Assembly (NCBI GenBank): GCA_902790475.1
Contig: CADASG010000008.1
Coordinates: 1-64,000 of the forward strand
Length of the DNA: 64,000 bases
Origin: an uncultured Ruminococcus sp.
Lineage (GTDB): Bacteria > Bacillota > Clostridia > Oscillospirales > Acutalibacteraceae
Direction: 5' to 3'
The notes beneath the pieces are model-generated. The model had not been told where the DNA came from. It saw nothing but the letters and a program-made list of their open reading frames with translations, and made no database searches. The position numbers were made by a program, and so were the translations under genes. Below, one piece after another: positions 1-8,055 of the stretch. Within the stretch, counting starts at the first letter, position 1. Every line of letters starts with the position of its first letter.

Positions 1-103
1 AAAGCATTCCTATAGAACATGAAATTTGCAAAAAATAAAATCTCCCTGTAAGATGTGGATAAGAAACAAAAAACACATCAAAAAAACAAGGAGATTACAG
101 ACA
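1..103 (+). promoter_or_regulatory. Transposase leader with nested hairpin masking the ribosome site
   Basis: AATCTCC at 39-45 is the exact reverse complement of GGAGATT at 90-96, which contains the transposase Shine-Dalgarno. Inside this pair GATGTG at 52-57 pairs with CACATC at 74-79. Transcripts entering from outside the element would fold this way and hide the ribosome site, a control known from other insertion sequences (IS10, IS200). The left end of the element cannot be placed. Confidence 0.45.
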
Positions 104-1396
104 ATGAAAAATGCAAGCCGCTCTAACAGGAAACTTGAAGCCATCACATACAAAACAATCGTAGTGGGAATTGACATTGCGAAGAGCCGCCAATGGGCGC
201 GGTTCGTAGATTATCGTGGAATGGAAATCGGAAAAGCAGTCAGCTTCAATAATGACCGCGAGGGCTTTGAATATATCGTATCAGAAATCCGGGCAAAAAT
301 CAAGATGTTTGACGCAGAAAAAGTAATTGTCGGTATGGAGCCGACGGGTCATTACTGGAAGCCTCTGGCAAATTACCTGATGAAGCAAAACATCACGGTA
401 GTATTGGTAAATCCTTACCACACCAAAAAGGCAAAGGAATTAGACGATAACAGCCAGACAAAATCGGATAAGAAAGACGCGCTGACAATCGCGAAGCTCG
501 TGAAGGACGGCAGATATTACGACACATATATGCCGCATGACAAATACGCCGATCTGCGTGTTCTGACCACTGCAAGAATCAGCCTGAACGACAAAAAATC
601 AGCGATAGAGAATAAGATAACGGCTGTTCTGGACGAATATTTTCCGGAGTTTACCACAGTATTCAAGCATCCGTACAAGGGCAAGGCAGCCGTGCAGATA
701 TTAAAATCCTGCCCGCTTCCGAAGGACATTAAAGCCATGGGAATAGACGGTGTTTTGACAGAAATCAGAAAAGCCGTCAAGCGCACTGTCGGCAGAAAAA
801 CTGCCGGAAAGCTTGTGAACGCCGCAAGCATCAGCATTGGCGTGGATTACGGCGAGGCGGAAGCAACTTTCAAGATCCAAAAGCTGGTAGAGGAACTGGA
901 GCTTGTCAACAAGCAGCTCGAAGAAATCAAGGAAAGAATGGGAAATATCCTCGATGATTTGGATATTGGCAAGTATCTGCTGAGCGTTAATGGGCTGGGA
1001 GTCGTAACTGTTGCCATGTTGCTCGGAGAAATCGGCGATCCGCTGCGTTTTGATGATGCAAAACAGATTTCCCGTCTTGCAGGCTACAACCTCATAGAAG
1101 ACAGCTCAGGCAAGAACAAGAGCGGCACAGCCATATCAAAAAGAGGCAGAAAGAATCTGCGGCGTGTGCTTTATCAGATTTCGCTGACGATGGTGGCGAC
1201 TAATTCTGAAATGAAACAGCTGTACCACTATCTGAAAACCAGAAAAGAAAACCCGTTGAAGAAAATGCAGGCACTGGTCGTGATCGGAAAGAAGGTTCTG
1301 AGCCTGATTTACGCGCTTGCAAAGAAAAAGGAATATTACCACGGCGACAGAGTGTTGGGTGCAGTACGCCAAAGTCAACTGTTGCTTGCAGCATAA
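104..1396 (+). CDS. IS110-family transposase (DEDD recombinase)
   Basis: Recombinase of the IS110/IS1111 type, which moves its element through a circular intermediate and, in characterised members, uses an element-encoded guide (bridge) RNA. The 430-residue product has the N-terminal RuvC-like DEDD domain: Asp24 (VVGIDIAK), Glu79 (GMEPTGHYW) and Asp122/Asp125 (SDKKDAL). A coiled-coil stretch around residues 260-300 leads to the C-terminal Transposase_20 domain (SVNGLGVVTVAMLLGEIGD; then a Ser-rich SSGKNKSGTAISKRGRKN stretch expected to hold the catalytic serine). The ATG at 104 is preferred over the upstream in-frame start at 26 because AAGGAG lies 8-13 bases before it. The frame is intact, so the element may be active. 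The long noncoding tract lies 3' of the gene, the arrangement expected of the IS1111 subgroup. Confidence 0.9.
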   Translation: MKNASRSNRKLEAITYKTIVVGIDIAKSRQWARFVDYRGMEIGKAVSFNNDREGFEYIVSEIRAKIKMFDAEKVIVGMEPTGHYWKPLANYLMKQNITVVLVNPYHTKKAKELDDNSQTKSDKKDALTIAKLVKDGRYYDTYMPHDKYADLRVLTTARISLNDKKSAIENKITAVLDEYFPEFTTVFKHPYKGKAAVQILKSCPLPKDIKAMGIDGVLTEIRKAVKRTVGRKTAGKLVNAASISIGVDYGEAEATFKIQKLVEELELVNKQLEEIKERMGNILDDLDIGKYLLSVNGLGVVTVAMLLGEIGDPLRFDDAKQISRLAGYNLIEDSSGKNKSGTAISKRGRKNLRRVLYQISLTMVATNSEMKQLYHYLKTRKENPLKKMQALVVIGKKVLSLIYALAKKKEYYHGDRVLGAVRQSQLLLAA

Positions 1397-1740
1397 AAAC
1401 GTTCAGTTTCGACAAACGTCGCTGTGGCATATTTGCCGGCGATTATCAAGGGTAAAATGAACGGCTGCGCCGCCCTTGACAATCACCGCCAAATATGCAG
1501 GCGGCAGACAAGGCGGCTTAAGCCGCCCAATTCCAAGAGAATTGGACACTACAATTCATAGCCGATACAGGCGCGGAGGAAGGAGGCACCCTCCATCAGC
1601 CCACCCGAGGCAGTACTTAAGCAAAAATGCTCCTCCGCGCCTTTATCCAAAAAGACCGAATGAAGGAATGTTAGGACTTTGATCCCGTGAGAACTGATAG
1701 GGTTAGTGTTTGGGTAGCTATTGGCGTGAATACTATGTAA
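1397..1740 (+). ncRNA. Structured 3' region of the IS110 element; candidate bridge RNA
   Basis: No credible gene lies here, but the sequence is packed with inverted repeats: 1427-1452 with 1473-1498 (23 of 26 positions match, 20-nt loop); a perfect 16-bp palindrome at 1512-1527; CCAATTC 1527-1533 with GAATTGG 1539-1545; GGCGCGGAGGA 1570-1580 with TCCTCCGCGCC 1631-1641 (11 bp perfect), enclosing a GGAGG/CCTCC hairpin at 1582-1594. IS1111-type elements carry their guide RNA in the right end, downstream of the transposase, so position and folding fit. The loops cannot be matched to target or donor without the element ends. The 23/26 repeat could instead be a folded target site or an unrelated palindrome. 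Ends are approximate. Confidence 0.45.
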
Positions 1741-1857
1741 AAATCACAGCAAACGCAAAACTTTTGATTGCGTTCATCTGTGTTAAAATATTTTTCTCTG
1801 TTAATTTTGGGAGAAACTATTGACAAATTTCATTTTTTGAGATAGGAGTGTGAGAAT
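1741..1857. other. AT-rich upstream region of the secreted lysozyme gene
   Basis: This stretch presumably holds the promoter of the next gene and possibly the junction with the IS110 element. A TTGACA hexamer at 1820-1825 has no convincing -10 at 16-18 bases. A small dyad (ACGCA/TGCGT, about 1754-1773) is visible. AGGAGTG at 1844-1850 is the ribosome site for 1858. Confidence 0.3.
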
Positions 1858-4332
1858 ATGAAACAAAACGTATTTGCCAGAGTGCTGTGCATTGCTTTGG
1901 CGCTGATGACCGTCGGTTCCATGACGCTGATCGGTTTTCAAATGTTCTCAGCAGACGCGGCGGCAACACCGACGGCTAACGGATCCGGTGTTATAACCGA
2001 TGATTACGTCAATCTGCGTTCGGGAGCCGGTACCAACTATAGCGTAGTGACCAACATGAGCAAAAACACAAAGGTCACTTTTATAGACGGTAAGCTTTAC
2101 AGCACTAACTGGTATAAGATCAAAGAATTAAAAACCAACAAAACAGGCTATGTACATAAGAATTATGTCAAGGCGACTGAAACCGCTTCTTCTTCCGCTT
2201 CTTCAACTTCGGGTTATATAAACGCGGATTATGTGAATCTGCGCAAGGGAGCCGGTACCAACTATGCGGTCGTTACAACCATGCGTGTCAACACCAAGCT
2301 GACCTTGGTCAGCACTAAGCTGTATAACAGCAGTTGGTATAATGTCAAGCTTTCAAACGGACAAACAGGTTATGTCATGAAGACATATGTTACCCTGAAT
2401 GCCGCTTCAACAACCAAGGCGACTCAGAAGGCTACGCAGGCAACGACACCAAAGCCCACCCAGCAGGCTACTCAGGCGACTAAAGCGACCGAGACGACAA
2501 AGCCGGCAACGGCTCAAACAGGTTATATCAATGCCGATTATGTGAATTTGCGCAAGGGAGCAGGCACTAACTACGCGGTCGTAACCACTATGCGTATCAA
2601 TACCGCGTTCACCTTTATCAGCACAAATCTTTATAATTCCTCGTGGTATAACGTAAAGCTCAGCGACGGAAAAACAGGATATGTTATCAAGGATTACGTA
2701 ACCAAGGACAGCAGTAATACCGATAACAACAGCAATACGAAACCTGCGGAAAACAACACGGCTCCTTCCGCCGGCACGGTCACGCTGTCCGTTTCCTCAC
2801 GCACTATCTATGTCGGAAATAAATTTGCCGTCACAGCAAAAGGCGCGAGCAATGTGAAATGGACAAGCTCAAAAACCTCTGTCGCCACCGTTGACAGCAA
2901 CGGTGTTGTTACCGCAAAAGCGAGCGGTACCACAACGATCAAAGCGGCTTCGTCAACATCTTCGGCAAGCTGTACTATCACTGTCGTATCCGGTTCCTCC
3001 GTGCATATTTCACAGACGAGCATAAGCAATATGCGCTGCGGAAAGTCGGTCCTGCTTACTTCAAACACGAGCGGAGTAAGCTGGAGTACGTCAAACTCCG
3101 CGATCGCAACCGTTAAAAACGGCGTGGTAACCACCAAAGGCAACGGTTATGTCACTATCACCGCCTCCAACGGTTACGGCGCGGCAACCTGTTTGATCCA
3201 GGTGATCGGAAGAGACAATATTCGTTTTGTTTACGCCTCTCCCAACTCTGCGCCCAAGAACACCGAAGTGACATTCAAGGCTATTACCGACACAGACCGT
3301 GTCGCGGTTCGCTTTGTTGTTTCCAAGGACAGCAAGTCCTACACCGTAGAAGCAAACAACAAGACAAAGGAAGGCAATACTCTGGTTTGGACAGGCAGCT
3401 ATAAGCTTGACGAGGCAGGTACATGGAAGGTGAAGGCTTACGCTAAGTACAAAACCTCCACAAGCTATCTGACGACTGCCGTAAACGGCGAGTCAGAGGT
3501 GTTTGTCACCAATGCTACAAACACCACCGCTACCGTTACGGGTACAAGGCGTGCAAGCGACGAAGTTATCAAGATAATTTCAGAGTTTGAGGGCTTCCTT
3601 CCCGAGATAACCCCCGACTCGATCACGGGCGATCCCACAATCGGTCACGGCAAGGTGATTTTTTCAAACGAACAGTTCTACAATAATCTCACCCGCAGTG
3701 AGGCTTACGCATACTTGGTGCAGACCGTAAACACCGGCGCCTACACCGAACGCACAAATTCTTTCCTGACATCAAACGATATCAAGTTCAACCAGCAGCA
3801 GTTTGACGCGCTTGTTTGCTTTGCCTATAACGTGGGCGCGTATGCTCTTACGAACGATTCAACACTTTCCTCAGTGCTGCTCAATACCTATTCCGGAACG
3901 AGCTCGGTAAAGGCAGGCGGTTCGGGTTATGTCAACGCATCCGCAGTCAACCTCAGAAGCGGAGCCGGCACCAACTACAGCATAGTAACAAATATGGCGC
4001 AGAACACCTCCTTTACCTTTGTAGACGGCAAGCTCTATAATTCCGCATGGTATAAAATAAAGCTCAGCAACGGCAAAACCGGCTACATTTATTCCATTTA
4101 CGCTTCCTCTACAGGTGGCACGAGGGATCTTAACAAAATCGACAAAAACACGTTTATAAACCGCTTCCTGCAATATCACCACGCAAGCGGCGATTGTTGG
4201 TGGGGACTGCTTTACCGCCGCGTTGACGAGGTTGAAATGTTCCTCTACGGCGACTATGAGCTTGACGGAAGCAGAAACAAATACCACTTTGAATATTACT
4301 GCGGTTCTTACAGCCGCATAAGCATCAGTTAA
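1858..4332 (+). CDS. Secreted multi-SH3b, Ig-like (BIG2) protein with GH24-type lysozyme domain
   Basis: Probable exported cell-wall hydrolase of 824 residues. A signal peptide (about 1-36, ending SADAAA) precedes SH3b repeats at roughly 42-107, 119-178 and 219-280, each with VNLR.GAGTNY and GYV cores; a Thr/Lys/Gln-rich linker separates the second and third. Two BIG2-type Ig modules follow (about 310-378 and 380-448), then a beta-rich module (about 455-550). From about 563 a lysozyme fold of the T4/GH24 type begins: catalytic Glu probably 578 (EFEGF) and the TIGHGK motif. A fourth SH3b repeat (about 688-751) sits inside this fold; the lysozyme C-terminal signature GLLYRRVDEVEMF resumes near 778. 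SH3b and Ig modules suggest wall binding. It may act in growth, sporulation or against competitors; the substrate is inferred from the family. Confidence 0.8.
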   Translation: MKQNVFARVLCIALALMTVGSMTLIGFQMFSADAAATPTANGSGVITDDYVNLRSGAGTNYSVVTNMSKNTKVTFIDGKLYSTNWYKIKELKTNKTGYVHKNYVKATETASSSASSTSGYINADYVNLRKGAGTNYAVVTTMRVNTKLTLVSTKLYNSSWYNVKLSNGQTGYVMKTYVTLNAASTTKATQKATQATTPKPTQQATQATKATETTKPATAQTGYINADYVNLRKGAGTNYAVVTTMRINTAFTFISTNLYNSSWYNVKLSDGKTGYVIKDYVTKDSSNTDNNSNTKPAENNTAPSAGTVTLSVSSRTIYVGNKFAVTAKGASNVKWTSSKTSVATVDSNGVVTAKASGTTTIKAASSTSSASCTITVVSGSSVHISQTSISNMRCGKSVLLTSNTSGVSWSTSNSAIATVKNGVVTTKGNGYVTITASNGYGAATCLIQVIGRDNIRFVYASPNSAPKNTEVTFKAITDTDRVAVRFVVSKDSKSYTVEANNKTKEGNTLVWTGSYKLDEAGTWKVKAYAKYKTSTSYLTTAVNGESEVFVTNATNTTATVTGTRRASDEVIKIISEFEGFLPEITPDSITGDPTIGHGKVIFSNEQFYNNLTRSEAYAYLVQTVNTGAYTERTNSFLTSNDIKFNQQQFDALVCFAYNVGAYALTNDSTLSSVLLNTYSGTSSVKAGGSGYVNASAVNLRSGAGTNYSIVTNMAQNTSFTFVDGKLYNSAWYKIKLSNGKTGYIYSIYASSTGGTRDLNKIDKNTFINRFLQYHHASGDCWWGLLYRRVDEVEMFLYGDYELDGSRNKYHFEYYCGSYSRISIS

Positions 4333-4350
4333 AGAAAGGCGGATACTGTA

Positions 4351-5151
4351 ATGAATAAAACTATCGGATTTATCGGCGCGGGCAATATGGCGACCGCGAT
4401 CATCAAGGGCTTGATCGCTCAAAAAGGGAACGCGGACAACATAAATGCCTTTGACGTCAGCAAGGAGCGTGTTTCCGCGATGCGTGAGCTTGGCGTCAAT
4501 GTATGCGGCAGCGGAGAAGAGGTAGTTTCCGAAAGTGATATAATCGTTCTCGCGGTAAAGCCGCAGAACTACGCTGAGGTGCTCAGTGGTGTCCGCGGCG
4601 CTGTCAGCGAACAAAAGACATTTGTATCCATCGCCGCAGGTATCTCTATCGGTTATGTGCAGGACGCGCTCGGCTGTTCATGCCCTGTGATGCGCGTTAT
4701 GCCAAATACTCCGCTTCTGCTCAAAAAGGGCGCGTCCGCGCTTTGCCCTTCCGAAAATATGAGTGGGGAGGATAAAAAGCTGATCGCTGATATGTTCGCA
4801 GGCAGCGGCGTCTGTGAATTTCTCACCGAGGATCACATGAACGAGATCATAGCCGTAAACGGCAGCAGTCCTGCCTATATCTATCTGTTTGCCAAAGCTA
4901 TGGCGGATTACGCTGAGTCGCAGGGTATCGACTATGACAAAGCAATGAATCTTATCTGCGCTACCCTCGAAGGCTCCGCCGCTATGCTCAGAGAAAGCGG
5001 AGACAGCGCCGACACTTTGATCGATAAGGTCAGCTCCAAAGGCGGCACGACCATAGCTGCGCTTGAGCGCCTGCGCGCTCACGGCTTTTATGAGGCGATT
5101 TTAGACGCAATGGACGCATGTACAAAACGCGCCGAGGAGCTCGGCAAATAA
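4351..5151 (+). CDS. proC: Pyrroline-5-carboxylate reductase
   Basis: Last step of proline synthesis: NAD(P)H-dependent reduction of 1-pyrroline-5-carboxylate to proline in the cytosol. The 266-residue length is normal. The N-terminus shows the Rossmann dinucleotide motif (IGFIGAGNMATAII), followed by AVKPQN, the MRVMPNTP active-site strand, and the C-terminal signature with VSSKGGTTIAAL that forms the dimeric catalytic domain. The gene starts 18 bases after the lysozyme gene with an AAAGAAAGG ribosome site, so the two may share a transcript, although their functions are unrelated. No proA/proB is in the window. Confidence 0.95.
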   Translation: MNKTIGFIGAGNMATAIIKGLIAQKGNADNINAFDVSKERVSAMRELGVNVCGSGEEVVSESDIIVLAVKPQNYAEVLSGVRGAVSEQKTFVSIAAGISIGYVQDALGCSCPVMRVMPNTPLLLKKGASALCPSENMSGEDKKLIADMFAGSGVCEFLTEDHMNEIIAVNGSSPAYIYLFAKAMADYAESQGIDYDKAMNLICATLEGSAAMLRESGDSADTLIDKVSSKGGTTIAALERLRAHGFYEAILDAMDACTKRAEELGK

Positions 5152-5181
5152 TACCCTCATAATTCTTCGAACTTTCGCATA

Positions 5182-5221
5182 TTCTTTGACAGGGGACGAG
5201 TCCCACGTCAAAGAAAGGGTG
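5182..5221 (+). promoter_or_regulatory. Stable hairpin directly before the ribosome site of the SpoIIM-like gene
   Basis: TTCTTTGAC 5182-5190 pairs with GTCAAAGAA 5207-5215, and inside it GGGAC 5193-5197 pairs with GTCCC 5200-5204 around a two-base loop. The AAAGGGTG ribosome site starts at the 3' foot of the stem. There is no U-run, so this is not a standard terminator on the plus strand; it may stabilise or pace the downstream message. Confidence 0.4.
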
Positions 5222-5226
5222 TCAAT

Positions 5227-5886
5227 GTGAAAGGTATCGTTTTATCCCTTAGCAAAAAACCGGCTATCAAAACTATCAGGCTGCCCGGTTCGGGCAGCCT
5301 GATCAAAAACTACGGCTTGATACTGTTATTTGCCGCTTTGCTGCTGTTTGGTTTAGTCGGCGGAGCGCTGTACGCGCACTGCGCAGGCGAACGGTTTCTC
5401 AAGTCGCTCGATTTTTTGTTCATGACTAATTTGGACGCAAGGCTAAAGCAGGGCGATTTCGGTATTTTCTGCGCGTGCTTTGCATCTGATTTTATTTTTT
5501 TGCTCAGCACATATCTTTTCGGAATGAGCCTGTGGGGGATCCCGTTTATTGCGGCAGCGGTGCTGTTCAAGGGATTCGGCACCGGTTTAACTGCGGGATA
5601 TCTCAGCATGAGCTATGCCCTCAGCGGAGTAGGCTTTTATCTGTTGGTGCTGCTCCCGGGTACGTTTTTGTTTTGCGTTGCGCTGATATTTTTTTCTGCG
5701 GCGGCGTTTCGATATTCCCAACAGTCCTTTCGGGCTGTTTTTCTTGAAAAGCCGTTCCCGAACGCTCCCCGGCAGACGGCAATAGCATTTGGCTCGCGTT
5801 TTTTCACGGCTCTGATCATTTCCTTTGCCGCCTGCGCGTTAGACACCGTGCTGTGGACGTGTTTTGCCGGAACTTTTAAATTTTAA
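5227..5886 (+). CDS. SpoIIM-like (DUF95) integral membrane protein
   Basis: A 219-residue membrane protein with about five hydrophobic segments, an early charged loop (residues about 55-75) and a central GMSLWGIPFI...LFKGFGTGLTAGYLS stretch typical of the stage II sporulation protein M family. Bacillus SpoIIM (about 215 residues) works with SpoIID and SpoIIP in the wall remodelling that drives engulfment. Start is GTG at 5227 with AAAGGGTG about six bases before it. It heads a run of genes for membrane and surface proteins reaching 9110. The family also has members outside sporulation, so the role is inferred from similarity and from the other sporulation genes nearby. Confidence 0.6.
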   Translation: MKGIVLSLSKKPAIKTIRLPGSGSLIKNYGLILLFAALLLFGLVGGALYAHCAGERFLKSLDFLFMTNLDARLKQGDFGIFCACFASDFIFLLSTYLFGMSLWGIPFIAAAVLFKGFGTGLTAGYLSMSYALSGVGFYLLVLLPGTFLFCVALIFFSAAAFRYSQQSFRAVFLEKPFPNAPRQTAIAFGSRFFTALIISFAACALDTVLWTCFAGTFKF

Positions 5887-5921
5887 CAGGCTTTCAGGCG
5901 ATTTCAAATTTGGAGGATACT

Positions 5922-6896
5922 ATGGCATCTGCTAAACCGACTCTTCCCATAACTAAATTTTTCTCTCAGCTGATCGGAAGCTTCCCAAAGCTGTTTTTGG
6001 CGAACGTATTGTTTTGTTTGCCTCTTGCGGTTTTTTTTGCGTTGTTTTATGCAATTTCGCTGATCCCGGGGCTGACTCCTGCGGCGGTCATGCTGATACG
6101 GCTGCTGACAGTCATTCCCGTTTTCCCGTTCTACGCCGGAGTTACTCAGGTGGCTGCGCATATCATAAGGGAAGAAAACATACCGGTCGTGTCCGATTTT
6201 TTTGCGGCTGTTAAGGATAATTTTTTTAGGTTTTTAGTACACGGCACTGTTATGTACGCGGTCGGTGTGCTCAGTTATTTTTCCATATCATTCTACGTTC
6301 ACATGCTCAGCGGCAACAGTGCTCTGTTCGCCCCTTTGATCATCAGCGTGATCGTCGCGGTTTTTATACTGTTTACTTTTTTTTATATTCCCTCAATGAC
6401 GGTAACCTTTGACATATCCATGAAAAACATTTATAAGAACAGTTTTTTGATGAGCTTCGGTGAATTCAAAAAGAATTTGCTCGCTGCGTTCGGTTTGTTT
6501 CTTTTGTTTATTTTTTCCGCATCCTTTTTGGTTGCGTGCATGGGCAACCGTATCGCCATCATTATTGTAACGGTTTTACTGGTTATGTTTTTTCTGCCGT
6601 CAGTTACCGCCTATATTATTAACGCTGCGGTTTATCAGCGGATGTACGATATGGTGGTTGACAATACAGAGCAGTTAAAAAGCGTTGAGAACCGTATCAC
6701 GGAGGCAAGGCAACAGGCGGCTGTGAAGCAGTTTGACGCAGAAGCCGTTAAAAATGAACTCAGTGAAAAGCTGAGAGAGTTTGATATTGACGAAAACGCC
6801 GACGGCGATGAGTATATATTTTTTGAAGGGCGCATGATGAAGCGCGGTACACTGCTGCGAATGAAGCGCGAAGTTACAGAAAGTGAGATGAATTAA
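5922..6896 (+). CDS. YesL/DUF624-like multi-pass membrane protein
   Basis: A 324-residue protein with about six membrane segments in residues 20-245 and a charged, probably coiled C-terminal tail (about 250-324, rich in Glu/Lys). The pattern of a second helix ending PFYAGVTQVAAHIIREEN followed by VSDFFAAVKDNFFR resembles YesL/DUF624 proteins, which often sit near carbohydrate or envelope genes and have no established activity. The ATG at 5922 is chosen because GGAGG lies at 5912-5916; the frame could open earlier with TTG at 5910. It lies 35 bases after the SpoIIM-like gene and one base before the next, so it is part of that operon. Family call is moderate. Confidence 0.5.
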   Translation: MASAKPTLPITKFFSQLIGSFPKLFLANVLFCLPLAVFFALFYAISLIPGLTPAAVMLIRLLTVIPVFPFYAGVTQVAAHIIREENIPVVSDFFAAVKDNFFRFLVHGTVMYAVGVLSYFSISFYVHMLSGNSALFAPLIISVIVAVFILFTFFYIPSMTVTFDISMKNIYKNSFLMSFGEFKKNLLAAFGLFLLFIFSASFLVACMGNRIAIIIVTVLLVMFFLPSVTAYIINAAVYQRMYDMVVDNTEQLKSVENRITEARQQAAVKQFDAEAVKNELSEKLREFDIDENADGDEYIFFEGRMMKRGTLLRMKREVTESEMN

Positions 6897-6897
6897 A

Positions 6898-7551
6898 ATG
6901 GCAGGTAAACATACGGCGCAGACAAACAAAAAGCCCGTCGCAATCATTGTCATTATCGCGGTAATTGCAGTTGGTTTGATCGTCGGCGGCATAATATTTT
7001 TTATGAATAACGGAAAATCCCCCGAAAATGCAAATCCGGTAACCACGACCGCTGCCGTCACCACGCAGCCAACCTTTACGTCCGTGCCTGATTCACAGCC
7101 GCAGACAGCGAGCGGAGCCGCGCAGAGCACCGAGGCTCAGACATCTGCTCAAAATGAAGGTCAATCTTCCGCGCAGGAAACCCAATCTCCGGCAACAGCT
7201 CAGAATATCGTTGTACCAACCGAGGCTCAGGGTGAAGTGACGCATTTTAACAATACCTATATCCCCAACGGACGAGCCGAGGACGCGTTTACAGGCGAAA
7301 GCGTATCCCTGCGTGATGCGCTGGGAGCTTCCTACGCCGAAGGAGCGCTGACCTTTAATGACGACGGTACCTTTACCGACACTATCGTTTCGGGAATCGT
7401 TTCCTCAGGAAGATATAATGTTCAAAATGATAATATCACCGCTATATATTCCGACGACCATAATATGGAGATCATTGTTACCGATTGGAATAACGGAGTT
7501 CCCGTGAAGTTCAGTGTGAATTACGGCGGTTGTATTGTATATTTCGGGTGA
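6898..7551 (+). CDS. Membrane-anchored extracellular protein, Ser/Thr/Gln-rich linker, unknown beta-rich domain
   Basis: Family not recognised. The 217-residue product has a short basic N-terminus, one membrane helix (about residues 15-37), a long low-complexity linker rich in Thr, Gln, Ala and Ser (about 40-110), and a C-terminal domain of about 100 residues with alternating strands (GALTFNDDGTFTD, GRYNVQNDNITAIY). The strand pattern (L.F..DGTF ... G.Y....N.....) is shared with the products at 7555 and 35718, which suggests one small beta-barrel or lipocalin-like fold used several times. It starts one base after the preceding stop, so translation is probably coupled. Likely faces the outside, tethered by the helix. 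Confidence 0.55.
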   Translation: MAGKHTAQTNKKPVAIIVIIAVIAVGLIVGGIIFFMNNGKSPENANPVTTTAAVTTQPTFTSVPDSQPQTASGAAQSTEAQTSAQNEGQSSAQETQSPATAQNIVVPTEAQGEVTHFNNTYIPNGRAEDAFTGESVSLRDALGASYAEGALTFNDDGTFTDTIVSGIVSSGRYNVQNDNITAIYSDDHNMEIIVTDWNNGVPVKFSVNYGGCIVYFG

Positions 7552-7554
7552 GTT

Positions 7555-8055
7555 ATGAGCAAGAAAAAACAACAGGGCAAGCAGTTTGCATCAAAAACAC
7601 CTAAACAGGCTAACGGCAGTAAAAAGAAGATCATCATTTTGGCAGTAGTATTGATCGCGGTCACCGCGGCAGCAGTCGCGGCGGTTGTCATCGGTGTAAA
7701 TATGCCTGAGGGTCTCGGGGGCAGTCAGTGGATCCCCGACAGCGCAAGGAACGCCAGCACCGACGAGGCGGTTCCCATGCAGGAGGTTTACGGCACATAC
7801 TACAGCAACTATCAGGGCAGCCTGACGTTTAAGGACGATAATACATTTGAATTGTGGCTCAGTCCCGGAGACGCTTCCGACGGTACTCATTCGGGTACTT
7901 ATGAGGTGAAAGATAATACAGTGAAAGCAACGTTCGGCGACGGGACAAAATCCACGTTTACACTGAAACGCGACGGAACGCGAATAGTATCCGTTCAGAT
8001 GGATTATGAGGATTATAAAGTAAGTTTTAAAAAGCAAGAGGCGGAAAAACAATGA
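7555..8055 (+). CDS. Membrane-anchored small beta-rich protein (paralogue-like neighbour)
   Basis: Family not recognised beyond a DUF5640/lipocalin-like look. The 166-residue product has a Lys-rich N-terminus, one membrane helix (about 24-45), a short linker, and a C-terminal domain (about 80-160) with GSLTFKDDNTFELWL, HSGTYEVKDNTVKATF and STFTLKRDGTRIVSV strands. The same architecture is encoded directly upstream, pointing to duplication or parallel recruitment. The start is three bases after the previous stop with GGTGAG overlapping that stop, and its 3' end overlaps the acyltransferase gene by four bases (ATGA), so all three are probably translated together. Confidence 0.55.
   Translation: MSKKKQQGKQFASKTPKQANGSKKKIIILAVVLIAVTAAAVAAVVIGVNMPEGLGGSQWIPDSARNASTDEAVPMQEVYGTYYSNYQGSLTFKDDNTFELWLSPGDASDGTHSGTYEVKDNTVKATFGDGTKSTFTLKRDGTRIVSVQMDYEDYKVSFKKQEAEKQ

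Noticed and set aside
1476-1682. 68-codon frame downstream of the transposase
   Set aside because: It lies wholly within paired arms of the folded region, has no ribosome site and a peptide rich in Arg/Pro without domain character.
1741-1857. TTGACA at 1820 as the promoter of the lysozyme gene
   Set aside because: No acceptable -10 box lies 16-18 bases downstream; the ribosome site occupies that place.
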